Shown here in pieces: positions 1-9,846 of a DNA stretch of 40,685 bases. This DNA is from Campylobacterales bacterium (lineage in GTDB: Bacteria > Campylobacterota > Campylobacteria > Campylobacterales > Nitratiruptoraceae). Under the pieces are notes generated by a model. The model did no database searches, was not told the DNA's origin, and saw only the letters and a program-made list of their open reading frames with translations. Positions within the stretch are counted from its first letter, which is position 1. Each line of letters begins with the position of its first letter. The stretch covers positions 1 to 40,685 of the forward strand of contig JALWZJ010000155.1 of assembly GCA_027002625.1 (NCBI GenBank), written 5' to 3'. Made by a program: the position numbers and the translations under genes.

Positions 1-35
1 TTTTTTGCTACAATTATACTAAAAAAAGGGCCGGT

Positions 36-1016
36 TTGAAAATCGCACTGGTGCGCTTGAGTGCATTGGGAGATATCGTCCACTCCTCCATCGTTTTGCA
101 ATTTATCAAAAAGCACTACTCTCATGCCAAGCTCCACTGGATATGCGAGGAGAGTTTCGCCCCACTGCTACAAACCAGTCCACATCTCGACCACGTCCAT
201 CCCGTCGCTTTGAAAAAACTCAAAAAAAATCCCTCACTGACCCAAGTAAGACAGCTTATCGGCTCCTTGCCAAAGGTAGACCTGGCCATCGATCTGCAAG
301 GTCTCATCAAATCGGCACTGCTTGGCCTCTTTTTGGCCAAAAGGCGGGTGGGCCCGCAGATAGGATGTGCGAGGGAGTGGCCGGCCGCTTGGTTTTACAC
401 CGATCCGGTAGTGGTGCCTTGCGAAGCCAACGTGGCCGATCGCAGCCTCATCCCAGTCTCCAAAGCCTTGGGATTTTCCTACAGTCACGAAGAGATCTTG
501 GCCAAAGAGCCCTGCTTCGTCCCACAAAAGAGATACCCTCATCTCGATCGCCTGCTGGGCGAGCCCACCATCTTGCTTGTCCCCTCCTCCTCCCAACCTA
601 ACAAAAACTATCCGCCAAAACAATTCGCCCAAGTGGCAAAAGCTTTGGAGGGGCAAGTGCTGATCAGCTGGGGAAACGCAAAAGAAAAAGAGATAGCCCA
701 CCAGATCGCTCAGCAAAGCGGCGCTACAGTACTGCCAAAGCTGAGTCTCGATGAGCTCATCTACCTCATCTCCAAAACAGACCTGCTCATCGGTGGAGAT
801 ACGGGGCCCTCCCATCTGGCCTGGGCCCTCAATCGCCCCTCGTTGATCCTCTTTGGCTACACCACCCCAAATCTCATGGTCCAAACGCCAATCAACAAAG
901 CGATTGCCGCCAAAGAGGTTGATCCTTGTCGATGGGACAAGAGGGATGCGTGCATCAAAGAGATTTTGCCAGATGATATAATTGCACAAGCAAAGAAGTT
1001 ATTGGAGCGTAGATGA
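36..1016 (+). CDS. waaC: Lipopolysaccharide heptosyltransferase I (GT9)
   Basis: ORF with TTG start; MKIALVRLSALGDIVHSS...; C-terminal GGDTGPSHLAWAL and PCRWDKRDACIKEI typical of WaaC. Confidence 0.88.
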   Translation: MKIALVRLSALGDIVHSSIVLQFIKKHYSHAKLHWICEESFAPLLQTSPHLDHVHPVALKKLKKNPSLTQVRQLIGSLPKVDLAIDLQGLIKSALLGLFLAKRRVGPQIGCAREWPAAWFYTDPVVVPCEANVADRSLIPVSKALGFSYSHEEILAKEPCFVPQKRYPHLDRLLGEPTILLVPSSSQPNKNYPPKQFAQVAKALEGQVLISWGNAKEKEIAHQIAQQSGATVLPKLSLDELIYLISKTDLLIGGDTGPSHLAWALNRPSLILFGYTTPNLMVQTPINKAIAAKEVDPCRWDKRDACIKEILPDDIIAQAKKLLERR

Positions 1017-2065
1017 AGATACTCATAACAGGGACGGCGGGATTTATAGGCTATGCCTTGGCCAAGCGGCTTTTGAAGCGAGGCGACGAGGTGATAGGGA
1101 TCGACAATATCAACGACTACTATGATCCCAAAGTGAAGTTTGGTCGCCTCAAGGAGCTTGGATTCGAAAAGGAGGATTTCGAGTTTGGCCAAAAATATGT
1201 GAGCCAAAAATATCCCAAGCACACCTTCTACCGAGTAAATCTCGAAGATAAAGAGGCTCTTTTTAAGATATTCGAGGCCGAAGAGCCCCAGCGTGTGTGC
1301 AATCTGGCGGCCCAAGCGGGGGTACGCTACTCTTTGACCAACCCAGACGCCTATATCCAGAGCAACATCGTAGGCTTTCTCAATATCCTCGAAGCCTGCC
1401 GCCATCACGGAGTCGAGCATCTATCCTACGCCAGCAGCTCCAGTGTCTATGGGCTCAACGAGCGGATGCCCTTTGGGGTGGAGGACAACGTGGACCATCC
1501 GGTCAGCCTCTACGCCGCCAGCAAAAAGTCCAACGAACTGATGGCCCACACCTACTCTCATCTTTACGACCTGCCCACTACGGGACTTCGCTTCTTTACC
1601 GTCTACGGCCCTTGGGGGCGGCCCGATATGGCGCTCTTTTTATTTACCAAAGCGATCCTCGAGGATCGACCCATCGACGTGTTCAATTACGGCAAGATGA
1701 AGCGAGACTTCACCTATATCGACGACATCGTCGAGGGAGTGGTGCGAGTGATCGACCATCCACCTACCTCCGATCCATGCTGGAGCGGGCGCAGACCAAA
1801 TCCCGCCAGTTCCAAAGCTCCCTATAGAGTCTACAACATCGGCAACGGCTCGCCTGTGGAGCTGATGGATTTCATCGAAGCAATCGAAAAGGCCCTTGGT
1901 AAAGAGGCCAAGAAAAATCTCCTTCCCTTGCAGCCGGGGGACGTACCGGCCACCTGGGCCGATACCAGCGCACTGGAGCGAGACTTTGGCTACACCCCCT
2001 CCACTCCTATCGAGGAGGGAGTAAAAAAATTTATCGAGTGGTACCGAAGCTTTTATGGAGTATAA
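1013..2065 (+). CDS. NAD-dependent epimerase, probable UDP-glucuronate 4-epimerase
   Basis: SDR Rossmann TGTAGFIG, NDYYDPKVKFGRL, YAASKKSNELMAHTYSHLYDLPTTGLRFFTVYGPWGRPDMA signature of UDP-GlcA epimerases; ATGA overlap with upstream gene. Confidence 0.87.
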   Translation: MKILITGTAGFIGYALAKRLLKRGDEVIGIDNINDYYDPKVKFGRLKELGFEKEDFEFGQKYVSQKYPKHTFYRVNLEDKEALFKIFEAEEPQRVCNLAAQAGVRYSLTNPDAYIQSNIVGFLNILEACRHHGVEHLSYASSSSVYGLNERMPFGVEDNVDHPVSLYAASKKSNELMAHTYSHLYDLPTTGLRFFTVYGPWGRPDMALFLFTKAILEDRPIDVFNYGKMKRDFTYIDDIVEGVVRVIDHPPTSDPCWSGRRPNPASSKAPYRVYNIGNGSPVELMDFIEAIEKALGKEAKKNLLPLQPGDVPATWADTSALERDFGYTPSTPIEEGVKKFIEWYRSFYGV

Positions 2066-2945
2066 AGATCGCCTCTATGTAGCTCTCTTTGGAGCCTTCG
2101 CCACACTTGTCAAAAAAACACCCCTTCCTATCCAAGAGGCGATCACCAAGGCTCTCGCCTCTTTGGCCTACCTGCTCGATAGCAAGCACAAAAAAGTGGC
2201 GATGAGCAATATCCAAGCCACCTTGAAGCTTCCAAAAAAAGAGGCCAAAAGACTCACCAAACAGGTTTACCACAATCTCGCTTTTTTGCTCAAAGATTTC
2301 GTCCTCAACCAAAACACCACCAAAGAGGCGATTTTGGCCAAAGTCGATTTCAAGGGTGAAGAGATACTCCACAAAGCGCTACAAAGCGGCAAGCCTATCC
2401 TTTTTATGGGATCGCACTACGGCAATTGGGAGCTGATCCCCCTGGCACTGGCGGCAAAGTTCGATCTACCCATCAGCGTGGTGGGCAAGCCCCTACCAAG
2501 CAAGGCGATGGACGAGATCCTCAGAGCCAACAGAGAGCAGTTCGATATAGAGCTGATAAAGAAGCGACGGGCTATGCGAAAGATCTTTCACGCCATCTCC
2601 AAAGGGCGAGCTATCGGAATACTCGTAGATCAGCACACCACCGATCGAGAAGGGATAGAGGTGGAGTTTTTGGGACTGCCCGCTATGCACACGCCAGTGC
2701 TCTCGCTACTGAGCCGCCGCTACGAGGCGCCCATCATCCCCATCTTCATCACCACCGAAGATCACCGCCACTACACTATCCACTTCCACCAGCCGATCCA
2801 GCCACTACGCACAAGCGACGAAAAGAGCGATATCCGGCAACTCACCCAGGCCCAAGCCGACGTTTTGGCCAAAATGGTTCAAAACAGGCCCCAAGAGTGG
2901 TTTTGGCTCCACAAGCGGTGGAAAAAGGCGATTCAATATGATTGA
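2055..2945 (+). CDS. Lipid A biosynthesis acyltransferase (LpxL/HtrB family)
   Basis: GSHYGNWELIPLAL (H-x4-D/E-type acyltransferase motif), LVDQHTTDREGIEVEFLG, ...RPQEWFWLHKRWK. Confidence 0.87.
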   Translation: MEYKDRLYVALFGAFATLVKKTPLPIQEAITKALASLAYLLDSKHKKVAMSNIQATLKLPKKEAKRLTKQVYHNLAFLLKDFVLNQNTTKEAILAKVDFKGEEILHKALQSGKPILFMGSHYGNWELIPLALAAKFDLPISVVGKPLPSKAMDEILRANREQFDIELIKKRRAMRKIFHAISKGRAIGILVDQHTTDREGIEVEFLGLPAMHTPVLSLLSRRYEAPIIPIFITTEDHRHYTIHFHQPIQPLRTSDEKSDIRQLTQAQADVLAKMVQNRPQEWFWLHKRWKKAIQYD

Positions 2946-3663
2946 GCATATTAGCGCGGTGATGATCACCAAAGACGCCGAGGCTCATCTACAAGAGTCC
3001 TTGGAGAGTCTAAGAGATTTCAAAGAGGTGATCGTATACGATACGGGCTCGCAAGATCAAACTCTTAAAATCGCCCAAAAATTTCCAAACGTCACCATCC
3101 ATCAAGGCCCTTTCATAGGCTTTGGTCCCACCAAAAACGAAGCCGCCTCCTTGGCCTCGAATGATTGGATTTTTTCTATCGACAGCGACGAAGTGGTGAC
3201 GCCCGAGCTTCTTACAACCCTCCAAACTCTCTCGCTTCAATCACAAAAAGTCTACGCCATCCGCCGCCAAAATCTCTTCCTTGGCCGCCCTATCCGTCAT
3301 GGCAGCTGGGGGAGTGATTGGGTCAAGCGGCTCTACAACCGCTCCTTTACTCGCTTCAGTGACGCCCAGGTCCACGAGAGCATCATCGGTGAGGATATAC
3401 AAAAAATCCCTGGCCACCTCCTTCACTACGCCGTAGACGAGGTACAAGACTTTTTGCTCAAAGCGGCCAGATACTCCAAGCTCCAACGCCAAAAGCCAAA
3501 AGCGTTGCACCCGGCTCTCGCCTTTTGGCGAGGCGTTTGGGCCTTTTTTCGCAGCTACGTGCTCAAAGGGGGGTTCTTGGACGGAGGTGCTGGCCTCGTC
3601 ATCGCCGTGGGAGAGTTCAACGGGGTCTTTTTCAAATATATCGACGGGTACTACAAAAAATGA
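2938..3663 (+). CDS. Glycosyltransferase family 2 (WaaE/KdtX-like)
   Basis: ISAVMITKDAEAHLQESLESL, VYDTGSQDQT, FSIDSDEVVTPEL. Confidence 0.8.
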   Translation: MIEHISAVMITKDAEAHLQESLESLRDFKEVIVYDTGSQDQTLKIAQKFPNVTIHQGPFIGFGPTKNEAASLASNDWIFSIDSDEVVTPELLTTLQTLSLQSQKVYAIRRQNLFLGRPIRHGSWGSDWVKRLYNRSFTRFSDAQVHESIIGEDIQKIPGHLLHYAVDEVQDFLLKAARYSKLQRQKPKALHPALAFWRGVWAFFRSYVLKGGFLDGGAGLVIAVGEFNGVFFKYIDGYYKK

Positions 3664-4658
3664 TCTGCCATATCAATCTGGCCAAAAGCTTTCGAGGAGG
3701 GGAGCGCCAGACCGCCTTGCTCATCAACGCTCTTTCTATGGAGCAAAAAGCGATCCTACGACGAGGCAGCCCCCTCAAAGCCCATATCCAAAAGGCTAAA
3801 GTCCAAGAGATCTCCAAACCCTTTTGGCTTCATTTGCCAAGCCTCAAGTCCTGCCATCTCATCCATGCCCATGAGGCCAAGGGGGCGCAGTTGGCGTTTT
3901 TGGCCCATCTGCTCTATGGCACCCCCTATGTAGTAACTCGTCGGGTGCTTTTTGACATCAAACAAAATCCCTTCACCCAGGCAATCTACGCCAAAGCCGC
4001 CGCCATCATCGCAATATCTAACGCCGTGGCCGAACAAGTACGGCACCAGACGAAGGCCAAAAATATCCATATCGTCCCTTCGGCTCTGACACCCCTTTGC
4101 ACCACTCCCGAGCTTACCAGGCTCAAAGAGCGCTTCAAGGATCGCTTCGTGGTACTCAATATCGCCGCACTCAAAGAGAGCGACAAAGGGCAGCTCGATA
4201 TCCTCCAAGCGGCCAAAGAGATGCCGGATGTCACCTTCGTGCTCGTAGGCACTGGGCCGGATGAAGCGATGCTCAAATCAAAAGCCCCATCCAACGTGAT
4301 CTTCGAGGGGTTTCGCTCCAACATAGCCGACTATCTTGCCATAGCCGATATCTTCCTCTTCCCCTCCCGCACCGAAGGTCTTGGATCGATCTTACTTGAC
4401 GCGATGGCTGCAGGCAGACCGATCATCACCAGACCCGTTGGCGGGATCGTAGATCTGGTGGATGAAAGCTGTGCTTTGTTTGCTCATACGCCCAAGCAAA
4501 TCGTGGAGGCTATCAAAAAATTGCGTCACGACCCCTCTTTGGCCAAAAGATTGGGTCAGGAGGCCAAAAGGCGTGCTTCAAAGTACAAAATCGAACGGCT
4601 GACACCTACAATAGAGCGAATCTATCAAAGGATCTTGGATGAAAATCTTGCACACTGA
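3660..4658 (+). CDS. Glycosyltransferase family 4
   Basis: Start re-assigned from the ORF track (3525) to ATG 3660 (MICHINLAKSFRGGERQT), overlapping the upstream stop; FPSRTEGLGSILLDAMAAGRPIITRPVGGIVDLV. Confidence 0.83.
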   Translation: MICHINLAKSFRGGERQTALLINALSMEQKAILRRGSPLKAHIQKAKVQEISKPFWLHLPSLKSCHLIHAHEAKGAQLAFLAHLLYGTPYVVTRRVLFDIKQNPFTQAIYAKAAAIIAISNAVAEQVRHQTKAKNIHIVPSALTPLCTTPELTRLKERFKDRFVVLNIAALKESDKGQLDILQAAKEMPDVTFVLVGTGPDEAMLKSKAPSNVIFEGFRSNIADYLAIADIFLFPSRTEGLGSILLDAMAAGRPIITRPVGGIVDLVDESCALFAHTPKQIVEAIKKLRHDPSLAKRLGQEAKRRASKYKIERLTPTIERIYQRILDENLAH

Positions 4659-5670
4659 GTGGATGCGTAGCATTGGCGGCCAGGCCAAACGGGTCTTGCA
4701 AGAGCTGCTGGCCATCAAATCCTTTGGCTGGGAGCCGATGCTGGCGACTTCCACAGAGTCGTGGATAGCCAAAGCGGCCAAAAAAGAGGGGATTGAAGTG
4801 ATTCCAATGGAGTTCAAAGGTGCTTTGGATATCGCCTCTGCGTGGCGTCTTGTACGTCTTGTCAAGAAGCGAAATATCGACGTGATCCACTCCCACAGCT
4901 CCAAAGATAGCTACCCCGCAGCCTACGCCGCCAAGCTCACCGGCACCAAGCTGGTGCGCACCCGCCATATGGATCTGACCAAAAAGCCGGGACTGCTTTA
5001 CCATCTGCCCGACGCCATCATCACCACCGGCTCCAAGATCAAAAAGGAGCTCCAAACCTACGGAGTCACCAAACCCATCTACTCCCTCCCCTCCTATCCA
5101 GATGCAAAGGAGTTTCGTCCAGATACCGCTTTACGCCAAGAGTTTCGACAAAAATATGGACTCCAAGGGGTAGTGGTAGGGGCGCTGACTGGTCTTAAGC
5201 GTGACAAACGCCCCCATCTGCTGATCGAAGCTCTCAAGGATAGCGAAGCTATGCTGCTGATCGCTGGCGTGAGCAACGACGAGGAGTATTTTGGCCAAAT
5301 TAGCGAGCTGATCAAAGGGCATGAGAATATCAGATTTATCGGTTATGTTGATCCCAAAGCCTTCCTCAATGCCATCGACATCTACGCCTGCCCCTCCAAA
5401 AAAGAGGGAGTCCCCCAGTCCATCATGCAAGCGATGCTCTGTGCCAAGCCGGTGGTGAGTATGGATGTGGGAGGCATCGCCGATCTGAGTATCGATAACA
5501 ATCTTTTATTGGCCAAAAAAGAAGAGGAGTTCGCTTCTTTGCTTCATCGACTCGTAGAGGATGAAGATCTTCGCCGCTCTTTGGGAGAGAAAAACTACCA
5601 AACGGCCACACAACATTTCACCTACGAGCATTTCAAAAAGAGGCTACGCCATGTCTACGAGAGTTTCTAA
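4639..5670 (+). CDS. Glycosyltransferase family 4
   Basis: MKILHTEWMRSIGGQAKRVLQEL; HSHSSKDSYPAAYAAKLTGTKLVRTRH; CPSKKEGVPQSIMQAMLCAKPVVSMDVGGIADL. Confidence 0.83.
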   Translation: MKILHTEWMRSIGGQAKRVLQELLAIKSFGWEPMLATSTESWIAKAAKKEGIEVIPMEFKGALDIASAWRLVRLVKKRNIDVIHSHSSKDSYPAAYAAKLTGTKLVRTRHMDLTKKPGLLYHLPDAIITTGSKIKKELQTYGVTKPIYSLPSYPDAKEFRPDTALRQEFRQKYGLQGVVVGALTGLKRDKRPHLLIEALKDSEAMLLIAGVSNDEEYFGQISELIKGHENIRFIGYVDPKAFLNAIDIYACPSKKEGVPQSIMQAMLCAKPVVSMDVGGIADLSIDNNLLLAKKEEEFASLLHRLVEDEDLRRSLGEKNYQTATQHFTYEHFKKRLRHVYESF

Positions 5671-6901
5671 AGTTTTTTGGATCCTGGCCGGCTATTTTGT
5701 GCTCCTTGGCTTCATCAAGCTCTTTGGCTCACTGGAGTATGACGACGCCGAGCAGGCACTCATCTCCACACACCTCGCTCTTGGCTACTCCAACGCCCAG
5801 CCACCACTCTACAACTGGCTGCAGTGGCTGTTTTTCGAGCTTTTTGGCCACTCAAAAGCCGCTATCGTGTTTTTAAAGCATCTTTTGCTTTTTGGCATCT
5901 ATCTTGCTATCTACGCTTTGGCCAAGGAGCTCGGCGCCAGCCAGAGCAAAGCTTTGATGGCTCTTTTTCTTAGTCTCTTGCTGCCCCAGCTGCTGTGGCA
6001 AAGCGAGCTGATGCTCACCCACTCGGTCCTGGCTACTCTTTGTGGAGTGCTTTTCTTTTGGATCGTGGCCAAAATCTACAAAAAACCCTCCTATCGACTG
6101 GCTCTCCTGCTTGGAGCCGTCAGTGCCGCTGGATTTTTGGCCAAATACTCTTTTGTTTTGCTGATTTTTGCCTTTTTGCTTTTGTGGCTCGCGGACAACG
6201 AGCTTCGAGCCCGCTTCAAAGTAGCGTATCTGCTGCTGAGCTTCCTCACTTTTTTGTTCCTTGGCACTCCCCATCTTTTATGGGTAGCGCAGCATTGGCA
6301 AGAGGTGACCCACGCCACTTTGGCCAAAACGATTCACCATAAAAATGGCTTGATAGAACTCCTTAAAAGCATTGTGCTCTTTTTGACTCCTTTGTGGATC
6401 GCCTGGATCTTCGTGGTGCGATCTTGGCCAAACAGACTGGAGCGACGACTGCTAACGATGGAGGGGATCGTGCTGGCTCTTTTGGTGCTGCTGGTGATAT
6501 TGGGATTGGCCGATAGTTTCAAGGAGCGCTGGCTCTTGCCCTTTTTTACTCCATTGCCAGCACTTTTGGCCTCCACCTACGAGGAGCGCTATCTGCCCAA
6601 GCTACAAATCCTCGGCTACGCCCTTTTGGTAGGGATGCTGCTCTTTTTCATTGTGCGCATCTTCTTCCCACCTCGCCCCACCAACTCCAATCTGCCAATC
6701 CAGCAACTCGCCCAAATCCTCAAGCCCCAAAAGATCCAAAGCTCCAATCTGGTACTTAGGGGCAACTTCGCCCTCTACCTCGATCCAAACGGCAAACGCT
6801 ACCAAATATCCTCCAAGCCAAAAGCGGGATACGCCAAAATCTGCCTACCCTATCTGCATAGCCACAAAGAGTTTTGTCTATACTACAAGGAGATAAAGTG
6901 A
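5651..6901 (+). CDS. Polytopic GT-C (GT39/ArnT-like) glycosyltransferase
   Basis: Start re-assigned to ATG 5651 (MSTRVSKVFWILAGYF); YDDAEQALISTHLALGYSNAQPPLYNWLQ (DD...QPPLY) and many TM helices. Confidence 0.75.
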   Translation: MSTRVSKVFWILAGYFVLLGFIKLFGSLEYDDAEQALISTHLALGYSNAQPPLYNWLQWLFFELFGHSKAAIVFLKHLLLFGIYLAIYALAKELGASQSKALMALFLSLLLPQLLWQSELMLTHSVLATLCGVLFFWIVAKIYKKPSYRLALLLGAVSAAGFLAKYSFVLLIFAFLLLWLADNELRARFKVAYLLLSFLTFLFLGTPHLLWVAQHWQEVTHATLAKTIHHKNGLIELLKSIVLFLTPLWIAWIFVVRSWPNRLERRLLTMEGIVLALLVLLVILGLADSFKERWLLPFFTPLPALLASTYEERYLPKLQILGYALLVGMLLFFIVRIFFPPRPTNSNLPIQQLAQILKPQKIQSSNLVLRGNFALYLDPNGKRYQISSKPKAGYAKICLPYLHSHKEFCLYYKEIK

Positions 6902-7797
6902 AAGTGATGGTAGAGCTGCCCACATGGCTGGGTGATACGGTGATGGCCACAGAGGCACTGGAGCATATCTGCCAAAAGGCCGAGGAGGTGGTGCTGGTGG
7001 GCTCACCAGTAGCCACTCAGGCGGTCCAAAACTTTCCGAAAGTAAGCGAAGTTTTCGTCGATACCAAAAAATATCGCCCCCTCTCCACCCTCGCTTTGGC
7101 CAAAAAAATAGGCCGAGCGGACCTTACCATCTCCTTTCGTAGCCATATCTTTTCCAAGCTGCTGGTAAGGCTCGTTGGCAAAAGAGGCTTTTGGTACGAC
7201 AAAAAGCGCTTTGGTGGCCATCAAGTGCAGATGTATCATCAATTCGTAGAGACCGCTTTTGGCCAAACACTCCCCTTTGGTCAGGTTAAGCTCTACTATC
7301 CCCCCACCACGTACGCCAAACCCACCATCGGGATCAACCCTGGCGCCACCTATGGTGATGCCAAGCGGTGGTATCCCGAGTATTTCGCTCAGGTAATCGA
7401 GGAGCTGGGGCCAAAGTACGACTATATCATTTTCGGCGGCCCCGGCGAAGAGGCGATCGCCAAAGCGATCGAGGAGAAAGTATCCTTTGGTGTCAACAAT
7501 CTGGCGGGCAAGACCACTATCCCTCAGCTGATCAGCCATATCGCGGGACTCCATGCCTTTTTGACCAACGACAGTGGCCCCATGCACGTAGCGGCGGCTT
7601 ACGATGTACCCACCATAGCTCTCTTTGGCCCCACCAACGCGACCAAAACCTCGCCCTTTAGCCAAAAAGCGCAGATCGTGCGCATCGATATGGAGTGCGC
7701 TCCTTGTATGAAGCGCACCTGCCCCCTCAAACACCACAAATGCATGAAAGAGCTCACCCCACAGCTCGTGGTACAAAAACTCAAGGAGATTATATGA
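6898..7797 (+). CDS. waaF: Lipopolysaccharide heptosyltransferase II
   Basis: GTG start 6898 in a GTGA overlap; VKVMVELPTWLGDTVMATEAL; TNDSGPMHVAAAYDVPTIALFGPTNATKTSPF; CAPCMKRTCPLKHHKCMKELTP. Confidence 0.9.
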   Translation: MKVMVELPTWLGDTVMATEALEHICQKAEEVVLVGSPVATQAVQNFPKVSEVFVDTKKYRPLSTLALAKKIGRADLTISFRSHIFSKLLVRLVGKRGFWYDKKRFGGHQVQMYHQFVETAFGQTLPFGQVKLYYPPTTYAKPTIGINPGATYGDAKRWYPEYFAQVIEELGPKYDYIIFGGPGEEAIAKAIEEKVSFGVNNLAGKTTIPQLISHIAGLHAFLTNDSGPMHVAAAYDVPTIALFGPTNATKTSPFSQKAQIVRIDMECAPCMKRTCPLKHHKCMKELTPQLVVQKLKEII

Positions 7798-8351
7798 GAT
7801 GGCTACTGCTTCTACCCCTTGTGGTACTGGCGCTCTTTTTTGTCGATCTTGATGTGGCGAGCTTTTTTTGTCACCACAAGATCGCTCTATTCAAACTCAT
7901 CACCCATCTTGGCAACGCGGCTCCCTATCTCCTCGCTGGACTTGGGGCCTATCTCTACTATCGAAGTCGCAAGCCTCTTTGGGCAAAAAAGGGGCTTTAT
8001 CTTTTTTTGAGCGTACTGCTCTCCGGTATCCTCACCACGCTACTCAAGATCCTCATCGGCCGTCCCAGACCCAAGATCTTTTTCGAGCACCATCTGTGGC
8101 AGCCCCAGTGGCTGGAGTTCAAAGCCTCCTTTTGGTCGATGCCATCTGGCCACACCACCACGGCATTCGCAGCTGGCGTAGCTCTTGGGTACATTTTTCC
8201 AAGATATCGGCTGCTCTTTTGGATCATGGCCGCTTTGGTGGGGCTTAGCCGTATAGCTCTTTGCAAGCACTACCCAAGCGACGTGGTAGTAGCGGCCTTT
8301 ATCGGATCGGCGGTGGCGTGGTATCTGCACAAAAGGATGGGCGTTGAATAA
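7794..8351 (+). CDS. PAP2-superfamily membrane phosphatase (possible lipid A/undecaprenyl phosphatase)
   Basis: ATG 7794 in ATGA overlap; KILIGRPRP, SMPSGHTTTAF, CKHYPSDVVVAAFIG = PAP2 motifs C1-C3. Confidence 0.82.
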   Translation: MRWLLLLPLVVLALFFVDLDVASFFCHHKIALFKLITHLGNAAPYLLAGLGAYLYYRSRKPLWAKKGLYLFLSVLLSGILTTLLKILIGRPRPKIFFEHHLWQPQWLEFKASFWSMPSGHTTTAFAAGVALGYIFPRYRLLFWIMAALVGLSRIALCKHYPSDVVVAAFIGSAVAWYLHKRMGVE

Positions 8352-9846
8352 AGCACTGCTTTGGATCTATATCTTCCTTAGCTTCTACCTCACTCTTGGC
8401 TACTATCCACTTTTCAACTTGGATGAAGGAGCCTTTAGCGAAGCGACGAGGGAGATGCTGGCCTCAGGTGATTTCATCACCACCTACCTCAACGGCGCTT
8501 TGCGCTTTGATAAACCGATCCTAATCTACTGGCTCCAAGCCCTCAGCGCCTCGATCTTTGGGCTCAATGAATTTGCCATGCGTCTACCAAGCGCTGTGGC
8601 CGCTACCTTGTGGGCGTGGGCCATCTATCGTTTTGGTAAGCGTTTTTTTGATGAAGCAACCGCCTTTTGGGCCACCCTTTTCATGGTGGGCTCCTTGCAG
8701 ATCTCCATCATCGCCAAAGCCGCCATCGCCGATGCACTGCTCAATCTTTTCATCGCTCTTAGTATGTTTTGCTTCTATGCCTACACTCAAAGCCAACAAA
8801 AGCGTTACCTCTACGCCACCTTCGCCGCCATCGCCCTTGGCACCCTCACCAAAGGGCCGGTAGCCATCATGATCCCATTCGTGGTAAGCTTTTTGTATCT
8901 TATGAAAAATCTTCGCTTTTGGCTTAGATCGATATTCGATCCGGTGGGCATCGCCATCTTTGTAGCTCTCGCGGCTCCTTGGTACATAGCCGAATACCTG
9001 GCCCAAGGGGAGCTTTTTATCCAAGGATTTTTTCTCAAGCACAACATCGGCCGCTTCGGCTCGGCCATGGAGGGACACACGGGGCCTATTTTTTACTACC
9101 TGATCGTCTTGCTTGTGGGGCTCATCCCTTTCACCTCCATCTTTTTGTTCGCTCTTAAGCACATCAAGGAGTGGTTCGACACCCCTCTTAGGCGCTATTT
9201 GGCTATTTGGTTTTTATTTGTTTTTATCTTTTTTTCTCTTTCGCATACCAAACTCCCCCACTATATCATCTACGGCTATACGCCTCTGTTTTTTTTGATG
9301 GCCCTCTATTTTCCGAAGATGCGATCCTCCTTTTGGCTGCTTGTTCCCTACTATTTTTTTATAACGATCGCCCTTTTGTTGCCCATTTTGCAGCCCGTGA
9401 TCCTCTCATCCATGCACCCCGGACGATACGACTACCATATCGTGGAGGCTTTGCATTTTGGATGGGACTATTGGCTCTTTTTCATTACGGCCTTCTTGCT
9501 TGGAATCTGGATGGTGCGACTACCTAAAGAGCGCTCCATCCTGCTCGCCTCGGCTCTTACCCTCCTTGGCCTCAACCTCTTTTTGGCCAAGGTCTACGCC
9601 AAAGCCGCCGAGGAGCCTATCAAAGAGGCTGCCCTTTTTGCCAAGGAGTACAACCTCAGCGTCGTGATGGATGGGATCAACACCCCAAGTTTTGCCTTTT
9701 ATGCTCAGCGTATCACTCCCAAAAGGGACGCTAAGCCTGGCGATGTGGTGCTTACCAAAAAAGCGAAGCTCAAAAATTTTCAAAATTTCGATATACTTTT
9801 TGAAAAAAACGCCATAGCGTTGATACGACTAAAGGAGAATAAATGA
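8344..9846 (+). CDS. GT-C glycosyltransferase (ArnT/GT39 family)
   Basis: YPLFNLDEGAFSEATREMLASGDFITTYLNGALRFDKPILIYWLQALS characteristic N-terminal loop; polytopic; TTG start. Confidence 0.83.
   Translation: MNKALLWIYIFLSFYLTLGYYPLFNLDEGAFSEATREMLASGDFITTYLNGALRFDKPILIYWLQALSASIFGLNEFAMRLPSAVAATLWAWAIYRFGKRFFDEATAFWATLFMVGSLQISIIAKAAIADALLNLFIALSMFCFYAYTQSQQKRYLYATFAAIALGTLTKGPVAIMIPFVVSFLYLMKNLRFWLRSIFDPVGIAIFVALAAPWYIAEYLAQGELFIQGFFLKHNIGRFGSAMEGHTGPIFYYLIVLLVGLIPFTSIFLFALKHIKEWFDTPLRRYLAIWFLFVFIFFSLSHTKLPHYIIYGYTPLFFLMALYFPKMRSSFWLLVPYYFFITIALLLPILQPVILSSMHPGRYDYHIVEALHFGWDYWLFFITAFLLGIWMVRLPKERSILLASALTLLGLNLFLAKVYAKAAEEPIKEAALFAKEYNLSVVMDGINTPSFAFYAQRITPKRDAKPGDVVLTKKAKLKNFQNFDILFEKNAIALIRLKENK

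Noticed and set aside
143-601. Long antisense and shifted ORFs in the track (e.g. 143-601 +, 234-989 -, 3756-4208 -, 32620-33498 +)
   Set aside because: They overlap well-supported genes in other frames, have Arg/Ser/Pro- or His-rich composition typical of shadow ORFs, and match no family I recognise.
3525-3659. N-terminal 45 aa of the 3525-4658 ORF (MARRLGLFSQLRAQRG...)
   Set aside because: Overlaps the previous gene out of frame; the conserved glycosyltransferase begins at ATG 3660.
7453-7460. GCGATCGC (cyanobacterial HIP1) occurs here and at a few other places (e.g. 15472, near 26383, 30894, 35914)
   Set aside because: Only about six copies seen by eye, compatible with GC-balanced codon use (GCG ATC GCC); far weaker than TTGGCCAA.
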